Below are positions 1 to 6,108 of a DNA stretch of 7,299 nt, in pieces (within the stretch, counting starts at the first letter, position 1; each line of letters begins with the position of its first letter). Under the pieces are notes generated by a model, which made no database searches, had not been told where the DNA came from, and was given only the letters and a program-made list of their open reading frames with translations. The stretch covers positions 1-7,299 of the forward strand of contig UROL01000093.1 in NCBI GenBank assembly GCA_900549495.1, written 5' to 3'. Made by a program: the position numbers and the translations under genes. Origin of the DNA: an uncultured Eubacteriales bacterium. Lineage in GTDB: Bacteria > Bacillota > Clostridia > Oscillospirales > Oscillospiraceae.

Positions 1-1
1 G

Positions 2-364
2 GACAGCGATGTGGGCGAGGGCGGGGGACGCCTTTCCACCGGTCAGAAGCAGCTGATCTCCTTCGCCCGGGCCGTGCTGGCAGATCCTCGGATCTTCGTG
101 CTGGACGAGGCCACCTCCTCCATCGACACCCAGACCGAGCAGCTGATCCAGCAGGCCATCGACCACCTGCTGCGGGACCGGACCTCCTTCCTCATCGCCC
201 ACCGGCTGTCCACCATCCGCAAGGCGGATATGATCCTGGTGGTCCGGGACGGGCGCATCGTGGAGCAGGGCACCCACCAGGAGCTGCTGCGCCGCCGTGG
301 CTATTACCACGACCTGTACAGCAAGCAGTTCGCCGAGGAGTCTGCTGCCCGCATCCTGCAATAA
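2..364 (+). CDS. ABC exporter ATP-binding/permease protein, C-terminal fragment (5' end outside window)
   Basis: This is the last ~120 residues of an ABC-transporter nucleotide-binding domain. The reading frame is open from the left edge, so the start and any membrane domain lie outside the window. In order it shows the ABC signature LSTGQ followed by KQLISFARA, the Walker B motif [12 protein letters not shown] with its catalytic Glu and D-loop, and the H-loop [13 protein letters not shown], then the usual C-terminus [14 protein letters not shown]. The LSTGQ variant of LSGGQ, the '[12 protein letters not shown]' wording and the short tail fit the exporter class with a fused membrane domain (MdlB/LmrA/BmrD-like, often heterodimeric). 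The partner half-transporter could be just upstream. The substrate cannot be told from this part. The gene ends 16 nt before a strong terminator, so it is the last gene of its transcript. Confidence 0.93.
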   Translation, partial: DSDVGEGGGRLSTGQKQLISFARAVLADPRIFVLDEATSSIDTQTEQLIQQAIDHLLRDRTSFLIAHRLSTIRKADMILVVRDGRIVEQGTHQELLRRRGYYHDLYSKQFAEESAARILQ

Positions 365-380
365 TTTTCCAATAACTGGA

Positions 381-412
381 AGCCCCGGCAGCGGCGCTGC
401 CGGGGCTTTTTC
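381..412 (+). terminator. intrinsic terminator of the ABC exporter gene
   Basis: A perfect 12-bp GC-rich stem (AGCCCCGGCAGC at 381-392 and GCTGCCGGGGCT at 396-407) with a GGC loop runs straight into a T run (407-411). It lies 16 nt after the TAA stop. This is a textbook Rho-independent terminator and isolates the exporter gene from acetate kinase downstream. Confidence 0.95.
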
Positions 413-542
413 CTGCTCCGGGCCGGGCGCCTTTTCCGCATTGTCCCCCTATGACGGACACCCTCTCCATTGGCATTTTCGGCTGATTTCCCGCCTATAG
501 AGTGCAAACTCCGTGAAAATTCTGACGAGCCATTTGCTGCGC

Positions 543-571
543 TTGCCGATTTTTTCACATATTTGTACACT
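543..571 (+). promoter_or_regulatory. possible distal sigma-70 promoter upstream of ackA
   Basis: TTGCCG at 543-548 and TACACT at 566-571 are separated by exactly 17 nt. The -10 box lies inside the palindrome at 560-580, which would suit repression by a bound dimer. If used, it would give a 5' leader of about 180 nt. This is sequence match only and is weaker than the proximal promoter. Confidence 0.35.
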
Positions 572-580
572 GTGCAAATA
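560..580. promoter_or_regulatory. imperfect palindrome, candidate operator
   Basis: Half-sites TATTTGTACA (560-569) and TGTGCAAATA (571-580) are reverse complements except at one position, around a single central C at 570. The 10-nt arms with dyad symmetry and no following T run look like a dimeric regulator site rather than a terminator. It overlaps the -10 box of the distal promoter. I cannot assign a regulator family. Confidence 0.4.
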
Positions 581-659
581 CAGGCGTTTGCCATGTCGGG
601 TATTGTTAAAACCTTGACCGCTATTTTGCGATACGGCTTCCATTTTTTCCCAAAAACCA

Positions 660-688
660 TTGCCAAGCCCAGGGAATTTCGATACAAT
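660..688 (+). promoter_or_regulatory. sigma-70 promoter of ackA
   Basis: TTGCCA (-35, 660-665) and TACAAT (-10, 683-688) lie 17 nt apart, each differing from consensus by one or two bases. The local sequence is AT-rich. Transcription would begin near 695, giving a leader of about 60 nt to the ATG at 758. This is the best promoter match in the intergenic region. Confidence 0.65.
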
Positions 689-757
689 ATTTCCCGTAAT
701 ACAAAAAGAAGGAACCTGCAACATGTGATGTGGGACCAAAATTCGAGGAGGTCTTTC

Positions 758-1909
758 ATGAAAGTACTCGTTATCAATGCCGGCAGCTCGTCTCTGAAAT
801 ATCAGCTGCTGGATCCGGAAACCGGCCATCTGCTGGCCAAAGGCCTGTGCGAGCGCATCGGCATTGACGGAAAATTCACCTATAAGCCCCAGGTGGAGGG
901 CAAGGCCGTGATTTCTGCGGCCGACGTGCCCATGCCCACCCACTCCGAGGCCATCCAGGCGGTGCTGGCCGCTCTGGTGGACCCGGTCAACGGCGTCATC
1001 TCCTCCATGAAGGAGATCGACGCGGTGGGTCACCGGGTGGTCCACGGCGGCGAGAGCTTCGCCAGCTCCGTTCTCATCACCGACCAGGTGATGCAGGCGG
1101 TGGAGGACTGCACCCCCCTGGCGCCTCTGCATAACCCCGCCAACATCATCGGCATTGAGGCCTGCCGGGCGGTGCTGGGCCACGACGTGCCCCAGGTGGC
1201 GGTGTTCGACACGGCCTTCCACCAGACCATGCCCGAGCACGCCTATCTGTACTCCATCCCCTATGAGTATTACGAGAAGGACAAGATCCGCCGCTACGGC
1301 TTCCACGGCACCTCTCACCGCTATGTGTCCCTGCGGGCGGCGGAGCTTCTGGGCAAGGATCCGGCGGAGCTGAAGGTGGTGTCCTGCCACCTGGGCAACG
1401 GCTCCTCCCTGGCGGCAGTCAAGGGCGGCCGCTGCGTGGACACCTCCATGGGCCTGACGCCTCTGGCGGGCCTGCCTATGGGCACCCGGGCCGGTGATAT
1501 GGACGTGGGCGTGGTGGAGTTCATCGCCAACAAGTACGACATGACCATTTCCGAGGCCGTGAACCTGCTGAACAAGGAATCCGGCATGCTGGGCCTGTCC
1601 GGCGTGTCCTCCGACTTCCGGGATCTGGAGCAGGCGGCAGAGAAGGAAAATCACCGGGCCACCGTGGCCCTGGTCTGCGCCCCCCGGCAGGCGGAGCTGG
1701 CGGAGAAGATCCTACCCCTGCTGACCCAGGAGGAGCAGGACGTGTTCCGCCGGGGCCGCAACGCCAACGTCCATTCCATCCCGGCCCACGCCAGCCGGGC
1801 CCAGTACCAGCAGGCCACGGCTCTGGAGGCCCTGCTGGGATACCTGTATTTACAGGGCAGGCACGACCGGGTCAACCAGCTGTTCTGCCGGATGATGGAG
1901 GAGGAGTAA
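758..1909 (+). CDS. ackA: acetate kinase (residues 1-~306) fused in frame to the C-terminus of Mini-ribonuclease III
   Basis: The start is ATG 758, six bases after GAGGAGGT (745-752); the open frame further upstream has no such site. Residues 1-306 are acetate kinase, which makes ATP plus acetate from acetyl phosphate and ADP in the cytoplasm. Visible are INAGSSSLK (N7), GHRVVHGG (R93), VFDTAFH (D151), GFHGTSHR (H183), CHLGNGSSL, MGTRAGD (R244) and SSDFRD (D286, R288). From about residue 299-307 the protein stops being AckA: the GIGEN nucleotide loop and the C-terminal metal-site Glu are absent, about 95 residues short of the usual ~400. Residues 307-383 instead match Mini-III: RRGRNA (331-336) and TALEALLGYLYL (354-365). 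Neither enzyme is complete, so activity is doubtful. In Clostridia, ackA is usually followed by yceD and rpmF, which are missing here. A chimera or a rearranged pseudogene are both possible. Confidence 0.85.
   Translation: MKVLVINAGSSSLKYQLLDPETGHLLAKGLCERIGIDGKFTYKPQVEGKAVISAADVPMPTHSEAIQAVLAALVDPVNGVISSMKEIDAVGHRVVHGGESFASSVLITDQVMQAVEDCTPLAPLHNPANIIGIEACRAVLGHDVPQVAVFDTAFHQTMPEHAYLYSIPYEYYEKDKIRRYGFHGTSHRYVSLRAAELLGKDPAELKVVSCHLGNGSSLAAVKGGRCVDTSMGLTPLAGLPMGTRAGDMDVGVVEFIANKYDMTISEAVNLLNKESGMLGLSGVSSDFRDLEQAAEKENHRATVALVCAPRQAELAEKILPLLTQEEQDVFRRGRNANVHSIPAHASRAQYQQATALEALLGYLYLQGRHDRVNQLFCRMMEEE
1652..1675 (+). other. junction zone where acetate kinase becomes Mini-III
   Basis: The codons for HRATVALV (residues 299-306) fit both parents. 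Acetate kinases normally read 'NHRA..AL' here after the SSDFRDLE motif, and Mini-III proteins normally carry a similar 'LH.A..A.VRA..QA' stretch before their helix and RRGRNA motif. Everything before is clearly AckA and everything after is clearly Mini-III. The frame is kept. The exact breakpoint cannot be fixed without both parental genes. Confidence 0.7.
1676..1909 (+). pseudogene. mrnC: Mini-ribonuclease III C-terminal fragment (lacks its N-terminus)
   Basis: These 77 residues correspond to the C-terminal part of Mini-III, the dimeric RNase III-like enzyme without a dsRNA-binding domain that matures 23S rRNA ends in Firmicutes. Seen here are the RRGRNA motif and the helix with TALEALLGYLYL, whose Glu (residue 357 of the hybrid) matches a catalytic carboxylate of RNase III folds. 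The N-terminal part with the 'YIGDAVYE'-type motif and first catalytic Asp, about 50 residues, is absent, so the fragment should not cleave RNA. It has no start of its own and is read only as a tail on acetate kinase. The rqcH start follows after 1 nt, suggesting mrnC and rqcH are true neighbours in the source genome. Confidence 0.8.
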
Positions 1910-1910
1910 C

Positions 1911-2486
1911 ATGCCGCTGGATGCCATTTGCCTGAGCGCCGTGGTCCGGGAGACCGCTGCCCAGGTGGAAAACACCCGCATCGAGAAGATCCAGCAGCCT
2001 GCCCGGGATCAGGTGGTGCTGCTGCTGCGGGGCGGGCGGCGGCTGCTGCTGTGCGCCGGAGCCACCCAGCCCCGCCTGCACCTGACGGCTCTGCTGCGGG
2101 ATAATCCCTCCCAGCCGCCTATGTTCTGCATGCTGCTGCGCAAGCACCTGTCCGGCGCCCGCCTGCTGGAGCTGGTCCAGCCACCCATGGAGCGGGTGGT
2201 GGACCTGCGGCTGGAGGCCCTGGACGAGCTGGGGGAATGCCTGCCCGGCGGCCAGAGCGAAGAAGAGCTTATCGAAAACCGGGTGCTGACAGAAGCACTG
2301 AACCGGTTTTTGGCCTCCCTGCCGGAGCAGAACCGAAAAATTTTCATACTGCGGTACTGGTATTTGTGCAGCGTGGGAAAGATTGCACAAAGCCTGGGGC
2401 TATCGGAGAGCGGCGTAAAGATGAGCTTGCTGCGTACCCGCCGGCAGCTAAAGACCATGCTCCAAAAGGAGGGAATCCACCTATGA
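1911..2486 (+). CDS. RqcH NFACT-N segment fused in frame to ECF sigma factor region 4
   Basis: ATG 1911 follows the previous stop by 1 nt, with a GGAGGAGGAG site (1897-1906) inside the end of the preceding frame. Residues 1-~109 match the start of RqcH/FbpA-type NFACT proteins, which add C-terminal alanine tails to nascent chains on stalled 50S subunits: 'MPLDAICLSAVV', 'RIEKIQQPARDQVVL', 'SQPPMFCMLLRKHL' and 'MERVVDLRLEALDELGE'. The normal protein is about 570 residues. From residue 110 the sequence is instead the end of an RNA polymerase sigma factor: an acidic linker, 'LPEQNRKIFILRYW' and the region-4 helix-turn-helix (about 154-180, 'VGKIAQSLGLSESGVKMSLL'). Sigma region 2 is absent, so core binding and -10 recognition should be lost. 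Codon choice shifts from very GC-rich to more mixed after the switch. Chimera or deletion fusion; not a known domain architecture to me. Confidence 0.8.
   Translation: MPLDAICLSAVVRETAAQVENTRIEKIQQPARDQVVLLLRGGRRLLLCAGATQPRLHLTALLRDNPSQPPMFCMLLRKHLSGARLLELVQPPMERVVDLRLEALDELGECLPGGQSEEELIENRVLTEALNRFLASLPEQNRKIFILRYWYLCSVGKIAQSLGLSESGVKMSLLRTRRQLKTMLQKEGIHL
2222..2237 (+). other. junction zone where RqcH becomes the sigma factor
   Basis: The codons for DELGE (2223-2237) suit both parents: NFACT-N proteins read 'DLRFEALDELGE' before a different continuation, and ECF sigma proteins of this type often carry an acidic 'LxELxECLPGG' linker between regions 2 and 4. RqcH identity is clear up to 'RLEALDELG' and sigma identity is clear from 'CLPGGQSEEEL'. 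The reading frame is kept across the switch. Confidence 0.65.
2238..2486 (+). pseudogene. ECF-type sigma factor, region 4 fragment
   Basis: About 82 residues form the -35-binding half of a sigma-70 family protein. The stretch LPEQNRKIFILRYW is the usual start of region 4 in Firmicutes ECF sigma factors, followed by a helix-turn-helix and a basic end (LLRTRRQLKTML). The missing front would hold region 2, roughly 90-100 residues, and its own start. The stop TGA overlaps the next gene's ATG, the classic coupling of a sigma gene with its membrane-bound partner, so this end of the join is native to the downstream operon. Confidence 0.75.
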
Positions 2487-3922
2487 AAAAAGAAGAAAAG
2501 CTCTTGGATGCCCTGGGGGATGTAAAGAGCAGCTATATTTTGGAATGCTCCCAATATGTGGGCAACGAGCAGAGGGAGGTTCTGCTGCTGAAGCCCAGGA
2601 AGCCCCATTGGGCCCACTTTTCCGCCGTGGCGGCGGTAATGGCCCTGTTCATCACTGCCACCCTGGTGCTGCTGCCCCAGACCCGGCGAGGAAGCCGGGA
2701 GGCCGCCGCTCCCCAGTGCACCGTCCTTCCCCTGGGGGACGGCACGGAACTGAAGCTGGAGATGCAAACCGGCCAGCAGGTTGGCGGCTTCCGCCCGGTG
2801 CAGGAAATTGCCGTCTACCGAGAGCAGACCCTGCTGCAAACCATCGATGCAAGCGCCATCCCCGGCGGGGAGGGCAGCGACAGCCCCTGGCTGTTCCTGG
2901 AGGACTATGGGCAGCCGGATATCCGGGACTTGAACTTCGACGGCTATACGGATATTGGCTTCCCCGCCCAGGGGGAGAACACGGACAATCTGCCCTATCA
3001 CTATTTCCTATGGAATGCCGCCAGCGGGTTGTATGAATACGGCTTCACCCTGCTGGGTGGGACAGCCCTGGAGGCGGATACGCAGGCCCGGATTCTGCTG
3101 GAAACACAGAACACCGATGCCGGGCCGGTGGTGCGCCGCTACCGCTTTGAAGACGGCACCCTGCGGCAGATTGCCGCAGGAGAGAGCGCCGACCAGCCCG
3201 ATTTTCAAATCCGCTATGACGAAGCCAAATTTGCCATGACCCAAGGCGAGGGCGGCACCTTCATTGCCCCGCTGCAGGGTGTGGGCTCCTATACGCCGGT
3301 GTGCGAAATCCAGATTGAATTTCTCCCCGGAATGCTGCCCACCGCCGCCGCCAACCAGGCCCAGGAGGCGCTGGATGGCCTGGGGGCAACCTCCGTGCAG
3401 CGAAGCCGGGACTGGGACAGGACGGTGCTGCATGTGCAGTACGGAACCCAGTGGGATGCCCGGGTGGAGGATATCCACTATGTCAGTGCCGGTGTGCAGG
3501 GCACCTTCCGGCTGACTGCCCGGTACTTTGCAGAGGCTGTGGAGGGCTACGGCACCACCTTTGCCCAAATCTGCAACACCTTCACTCCCCTGGCAGAGTC
3601 CGCCAATCCCAGCGCAGAGCGGGCCATTGTGTCCTTTGCGGATGGATTTTTCAGCGGAGACTGGACGGCCATGGAGCCTTATTTGTATGACCCCAATGGG
3701 GAAATCAGTCACGAGGATGTCTACACCGGCAACCCGGCCGATATCCAGACCGTAGCCCTGCGAGGGCTGGAACAGCTGGACCAGCAAATCCAGGAAGACG
3801 GCACCGGCGCAGTATCTCTGGCCTTCCGGGAAGGGGAGGAGGATTCCTACACCTACCTGTCCATGGACATTACAAAAACCGACAGCGGATACCAAATCAG
3901 CTTTTACGGTCTGGAAAAATAG
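2483..3922 (+). CDS. single-pass membrane protein coupled to the sigma gene, putative anti-sigma factor or sensor
   Basis: ATG 2483 overlaps the sigma stop (ATGA) and follows AAAAGGAGGG (2464-2473), so translation is coupled. The 479-residue protein has a charged N-terminus (MKKEEKLLDALGDV...) of about 45 residues, basic residues (KPRKPHW) and one membrane helix at ~46-65 (FSAVAAVMALFITATLVLLP), leaving ~410 residues outside. This topology and place are those of a sigma-regulating membrane protein. Outside, residues 146-157 (DIRDLNFDGYTD) give a calcium-loop-like DxNxDG pattern followed by 'YHYFLWNAASGLYEY', as in FG-GAP/VCBS-like secreted domains of Firmicutes. The last ~100 residues (FADGFFSGDWTAMEPYLYD ... 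LSMDITKTDSGYQISFYG) look like an NTF2-like or DUF4829-type fold. No catalytic motif or zinc-finger (ZAS) motif is seen. What it senses is unknown. The gene looks intact and ends before a terminator. Confidence 0.7.
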   Translation: MKKEEKLLDALGDVKSSYILECSQYVGNEQREVLLLKPRKPHWAHFSAVAAVMALFITATLVLLPQTRRGSREAAAPQCTVLPLGDGTELKLEMQTGQQVGGFRPVQEIAVYREQTLLQTIDASAIPGGEGSDSPWLFLEDYGQPDIRDLNFDGYTDIGFPAQGENTDNLPYHYFLWNAASGLYEYGFTLLGGTALEADTQARILLETQNTDAGPVVRRYRFEDGTLRQIAAGESADQPDFQIRYDEAKFAMTQGEGGTFIAPLQGVGSYTPVCEIQIEFLPGMLPTAAANQAQEALDGLGATSVQRSRDWDRTVLHVQYGTQWDARVEDIHYVSAGVQGTFRLTARYFAEAVEGYGTTFAQICNTFTPLAESANPSAERAIVSFADGFFSGDWTAMEPYLYDPNGEISHEDVYTGNPADIQTVALRGLEQLDQQIQEDGTGAVSLAFREGEEDSYTYLSMDITKTDSGYQISFYGLEK

Positions 3923-3985
3923 CCCCACACTCCCCTCCCCCCATTTGCCAGGCAGGGGAACGGGCCCAATATTCTCTGTTCCCAT

Positions 3986-4020
3986 CAAAAACGGCTGCAC
4001 ACGAAATGCAGCCGTTTTTG
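3986..4020. terminator. bidirectional terminator between convergent genes
   Basis: A perfect 14-bp stem (3986-3999 against 4007-4020) with a 7-nt loop carries an A run on its left arm and a T run on its right arm, so it reads as an intrinsic terminator on both strands. It lies about 65 nt after the plus-strand membrane-protein gene and about 80 nt after the minus-strand nucleotidyltransferase gene. The rest of the 3923-4101 gap shows nothing else. Confidence 0.9.
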
Positions 4021-4101
4021 TATTGTATCCACTATCGACAGCAGCTGAGACGGGATTTGCCAAGGGTGCCTTCCAAAAGAAATCGCAGTCCAGTTGTCCG
4101 G

Positions 4102-4713
4102 TTATTTTTTGAGATTTTTAATGTGCGAAACCCACTCTTCCAAGCAATCCATGCGAAAGCTTTGAAGTGCTTTATTGTAGCAAGCAAAGGATTCCGGGTG
4201 CGTTTCTTCCATCCATCTTAATGCCTTTTTGCATCCGAGATATGGATGCTGCATGATATCGCAGAATATCTCCAAGCTGTCGGTCAGCACCCAATGCCAG
4301 CGGAACACTCCTTCGCAATCGCCTCGTTTTGCTCGCTCAGACATTTTTACGCACCAGTCAATGCTTGCCTGAATTTCTGCACTGGATTTTACCCCACGGC
4401 TTTGTAAATAGGTTTGCACCTTTTCCTGCAACGCTTTCCCAATTCCACTGCTGTCTGTAAGGATGCGGCCATCCTGGATTTGGACAAAATCCTCACACGC
4501 ATATTCTCCTTCAAAAAATTGGGATGGATATACAAACACATCCAATGGAATGCCGCCCACAAGGGATGTATCATGAAGCTGTTCCTGGCCGGATGTTATG
4601 ACCAAGGCATCAAAATCGCTGTTCAAATTGTTAGTTCCATCTGCATAGGAGCCGTAAAGGATGAGCGTAAGGGGATTGTATTTTTCCTGAATGTATTTGA
4701 GAATTTCCTCCAT
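4102..4713 (-). CDS. nucleotidyltransferase domain protein (pol beta superfamily), substrate unknown
   Basis: This 203-residue protein starts with a pol-beta-type nucleotidyltransferase domain. The hallmark pattern is at residues 21-35: GS, then ten residues, then D33-F-D35, the metal-binding pair, with a likely third carboxylate at D58 (GIPLDVFVYP). The rest is predicted mostly helical, with many Trp and acidic residues, as in kanamycin-nucleotidyltransferase or HEPN-type C-terminal domains. It would move a nucleotide onto a small molecule, RNA or protein; no substrate can be named. I start at ATG 4713, which has GGAG nine bases upstream; the longer frame to 4758 lacks a ribosome site. The gene is visibly more AT-rich than its neighbours, converges on the plus-strand operon and stands alone, which suggests acquired cargo. 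A MNT toxin-antitoxin role would need a HEPN partner, and none is beside it. Confidence 0.75.
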   Translation of the reverse strand: MEEILKYIQEKYNPLTLILYGSYADGTNNLNSDFDALVITSGQEQLHDTSLVGGIPLDVFVYPSQFFEGEYACEDFVQIQDGRILTDSSGIGKALQEKVQTYLQSRGVKSSAEIQASIDWCVKMSERAKRGDCEGVFRWHWVLTDSLEIFCDIMQHPYLGCKKALRWMEETHPESFACYNKALQSFRMDCLEEWVSHIKNLKK

Positions 4714-4877
4714 TAAAATCGTCTCCAAATCGTTGAATTGGTATTCGGTATAACACATACAAGACTAGATAGCAAGCAATCCGCAAGTCTGGCGCCGCAG
4801 CACTATGGCGCACAAGGAATGTGTGCGGCGGGCTGCAAAGGTCCGGTAAAAAACCATTGGAGGGTTGACAAGCGCCC
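4714..4877 (-). promoter_or_regulatory. gap between pncB and the nucleotidyltransferase gene, with a weak promoter candidate
   Basis: Reading on the minus strand, TTGCTT (near 4779-4774) and TGTTAT (near 4755-4750) are about 18 nt apart and lie ~40 nt before the ATG at 4713. They are a weak sigma-70 match that could drive the nucleotidyltransferase gene. I find no convincing terminator hairpin after pncB, so read-through from the NAD operon is possible. No gene is seen in the gap. Confidence 0.3.
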
Positions 4878-6092
4878 CTACCGGTTCTGGTCCTTCTGAT
4901 CCTTCTCCCGGTTCAGGCGGAATTCTACAGAGCGCTTGAGGTAGGCCAGATAGTCCTCGTCGTCGCACATGGCCTTTCCCGGCGTGTCGGAGAGCTTGGC
5001 CACCGGGCGTCCGTTTACGTATTGCAGCTTGATGACAATGTTCAGGGCGGACTCGCAGGTGTCGTTGGAGCAGAAGGTACCAATGCCAAAGGAGACCTTG
5101 GCTCTGTCCTTGAAATACTCATAGAGCTTCTGGGAGCGGTCGAAGTCCAGGCTGTCACTGAACAGCAGCTGCTTCGTCCGGGTATCCACGCCGTATTTCC
5201 GATAATGGGCCAGAATTTTTTCGCCCCATTCATAGGGGTCGCCGCTGTCATGCCGCACTCCGGTGTAGTTATTGACCATGGAATGGTTGAAGTCCAGCAG
5301 GAACAAATCCGTGGTGATGGTATCCGACAGCGCCGTGCCGTTGTCGCCCCGGTATTCATCGTACCAGTCCGCCATGGCGTGATGGTTGGTGTAGGCCAGG
5401 GGGATGGAGTCAATGCCCTGGTACATCTGGACGAATTCGTGGGCATAGGTGCCGATGGGACGAATGCCATATTTCTTTGCCAGATACACATTGGAGGTGC
5501 CCACGCAGTTTTCCGTCTCTGTCACCAGGCGGCGCACCACCACGTCCTCCCACTCCCGGGAAAGCCGGCGGCGGCAGCCGAACTCGGCAAAGCGGAAGGT
5601 ATAGGTTCCATCCTGGAAGGCCGAAATCTTCTGGCTCAGGCGCTCTGCGGCAGAGGTACGCAGGTGCTCATAGTCGAAGCTCATGCGGAAATATACCTCG
5701 TTGATGATTTCCAGCAGGTAAATTTCAAACTGCATGGCGGAGAACAGGGGCCCCTTGACAATTACGGACAGTTCGCCGCTTTCGCTTAGCCCCGTGGTTG
5801 CATACTCCCGGATGGGGTGCCACAGGCGCAGGAACTCCACATAGTCGTCCTTAATAAAGCGAATGGAGCGCAGGTAGTCCAGCTCCTCTTTGGTAAAGCG
5901 AAGGGTACACAGAAAGTCAATCTGGGCATTGATTTCCGCCAGCATTTCCGGGGTAAAGTGGACACCCTGGTTGCGGCATTTGAAATGGTACTCGCCGTTC
6001 AGGTCGGTGTGCTTGTGGAAAATCACCTGGTCCATATTGAATTTATACAAATCCGTATCCAGCAGGGAAATTACGATAGGGTCTAGTTTCAT
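4878..6092 (-). CDS. pncB: nicotinate phosphoribosyltransferase
   Basis: The 404-residue protein joins nicotinate to PRPP, with ATP hydrolysis, to give nicotinate mononucleotide: the entry step of the Preiss-Handler NAD salvage route. The E. coli enzyme is about 400 residues, so this one is full length. Family motifs in order: TDLYKFNMDQ (13-22), EFGCRRRLS (170-178), GTSNVYLAKKYGIRPIGTYAHEF (198-220) with H218 as the likely phosphorylated His, RHDSGDPYEWG (280-290), FSDSLDFD (311-318) and FGIGTFCSND (335-344). The start ATG 6092 has AAAGGA nine bases upstream; the open frame further upstream lies over the preceding gene. It follows the adenylyltransferase gene by 16 nt, so the two are co-transcribed. 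The C-terminus ends in a charged tail (NREKDQKDQNR). Confidence 0.95.
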   Translation of the reverse strand: MKLDPIVISLLDTDLYKFNMDQVIFHKHTDLNGEYHFKCRNQGVHFTPEMLAEINAQIDFLCTLRFTKEELDYLRSIRFIKDDYVEFLRLWHPIREYATTGLSESGELSVIVKGPLFSAMQFEIYLLEIINEVYFRMSFDYEHLRTSAAERLSQKISAFQDGTYTFRFAEFGCRRRLSREWEDVVVRRLVTETENCVGTSNVYLAKKYGIRPIGTYAHEFVQMYQGIDSIPLAYTNHHAMADWYDEYRGDNGTALSDTITTDLFLLDFNHSMVNNYTGVRHDSGDPYEWGEKILAHYRKYGVDTRTKQLLFSDSLDFDRSQKLYEYFKDRAKVSFGIGTFCSNDTCESALNIVIKLQYVNGRPVAKLSDTPGKAMCDDEDYLAYLKRSVEFRLNREKDQKDQNR

Positions 6093-6108
6093 GAATAGAT
6101 GTCCTTTC

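Larger units (their letters stand above)
413..757 (+). other. non-coding leader region upstream of ackA
   Basis: No convincing gene lies between the exporter terminator and the ackA start. The ackA frame is open back to 470, but that stretch has no Shine-Dalgarno site, reads as low-quality protein, and is AT-rich unlike the GC-rich genes on either side. It holds two sigma-70-like promoters (543-571 and 660-688), an imperfect palindrome (560-580), a Rex-like half-site (603-609) and the ackA ribosome binding site (745-752). I see no riboswitch fold that I can name. Confidence 0.6.

Noticed and set aside
470..757. N-terminal extension of acetate kinase from an upstream ATG
   Set aside because: AckA proteins begin at MKVLVINAGSSS, which matches ATG 758 with GAGGAGGT just before it; the promoter at 660-688 also lies inside the supposed extension.
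449..1654. 401-residue open frame on the minus strand across acetate kinase
   Set aside because: It is the antisense shadow of a GC-rich gene: rich in H, G, Q and V, with no family resemblance and no ribosome site, while the plus strand has clear AckA motifs.
3008..4063. 351-residue open frame on the minus strand under the membrane-protein gene
   Set aside because: It runs through the bidirectional terminator and overlaps a well-supported plus-strand gene; the composition is typical of an antisense shadow.
4793..4836. Possible hairpin after pncB as a terminator
   Set aside because: The stem around GGCGCAC/GTGTGCGGC is imperfect, with a wobble pair and mismatches, and no T run follows on the minus strand.
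5022..5789. 255-residue plus-strand frame opposite pncB
   Set aside because: pncB has all its family motifs on the minus strand; this frame is its complement and shows no motif or ribosome site.
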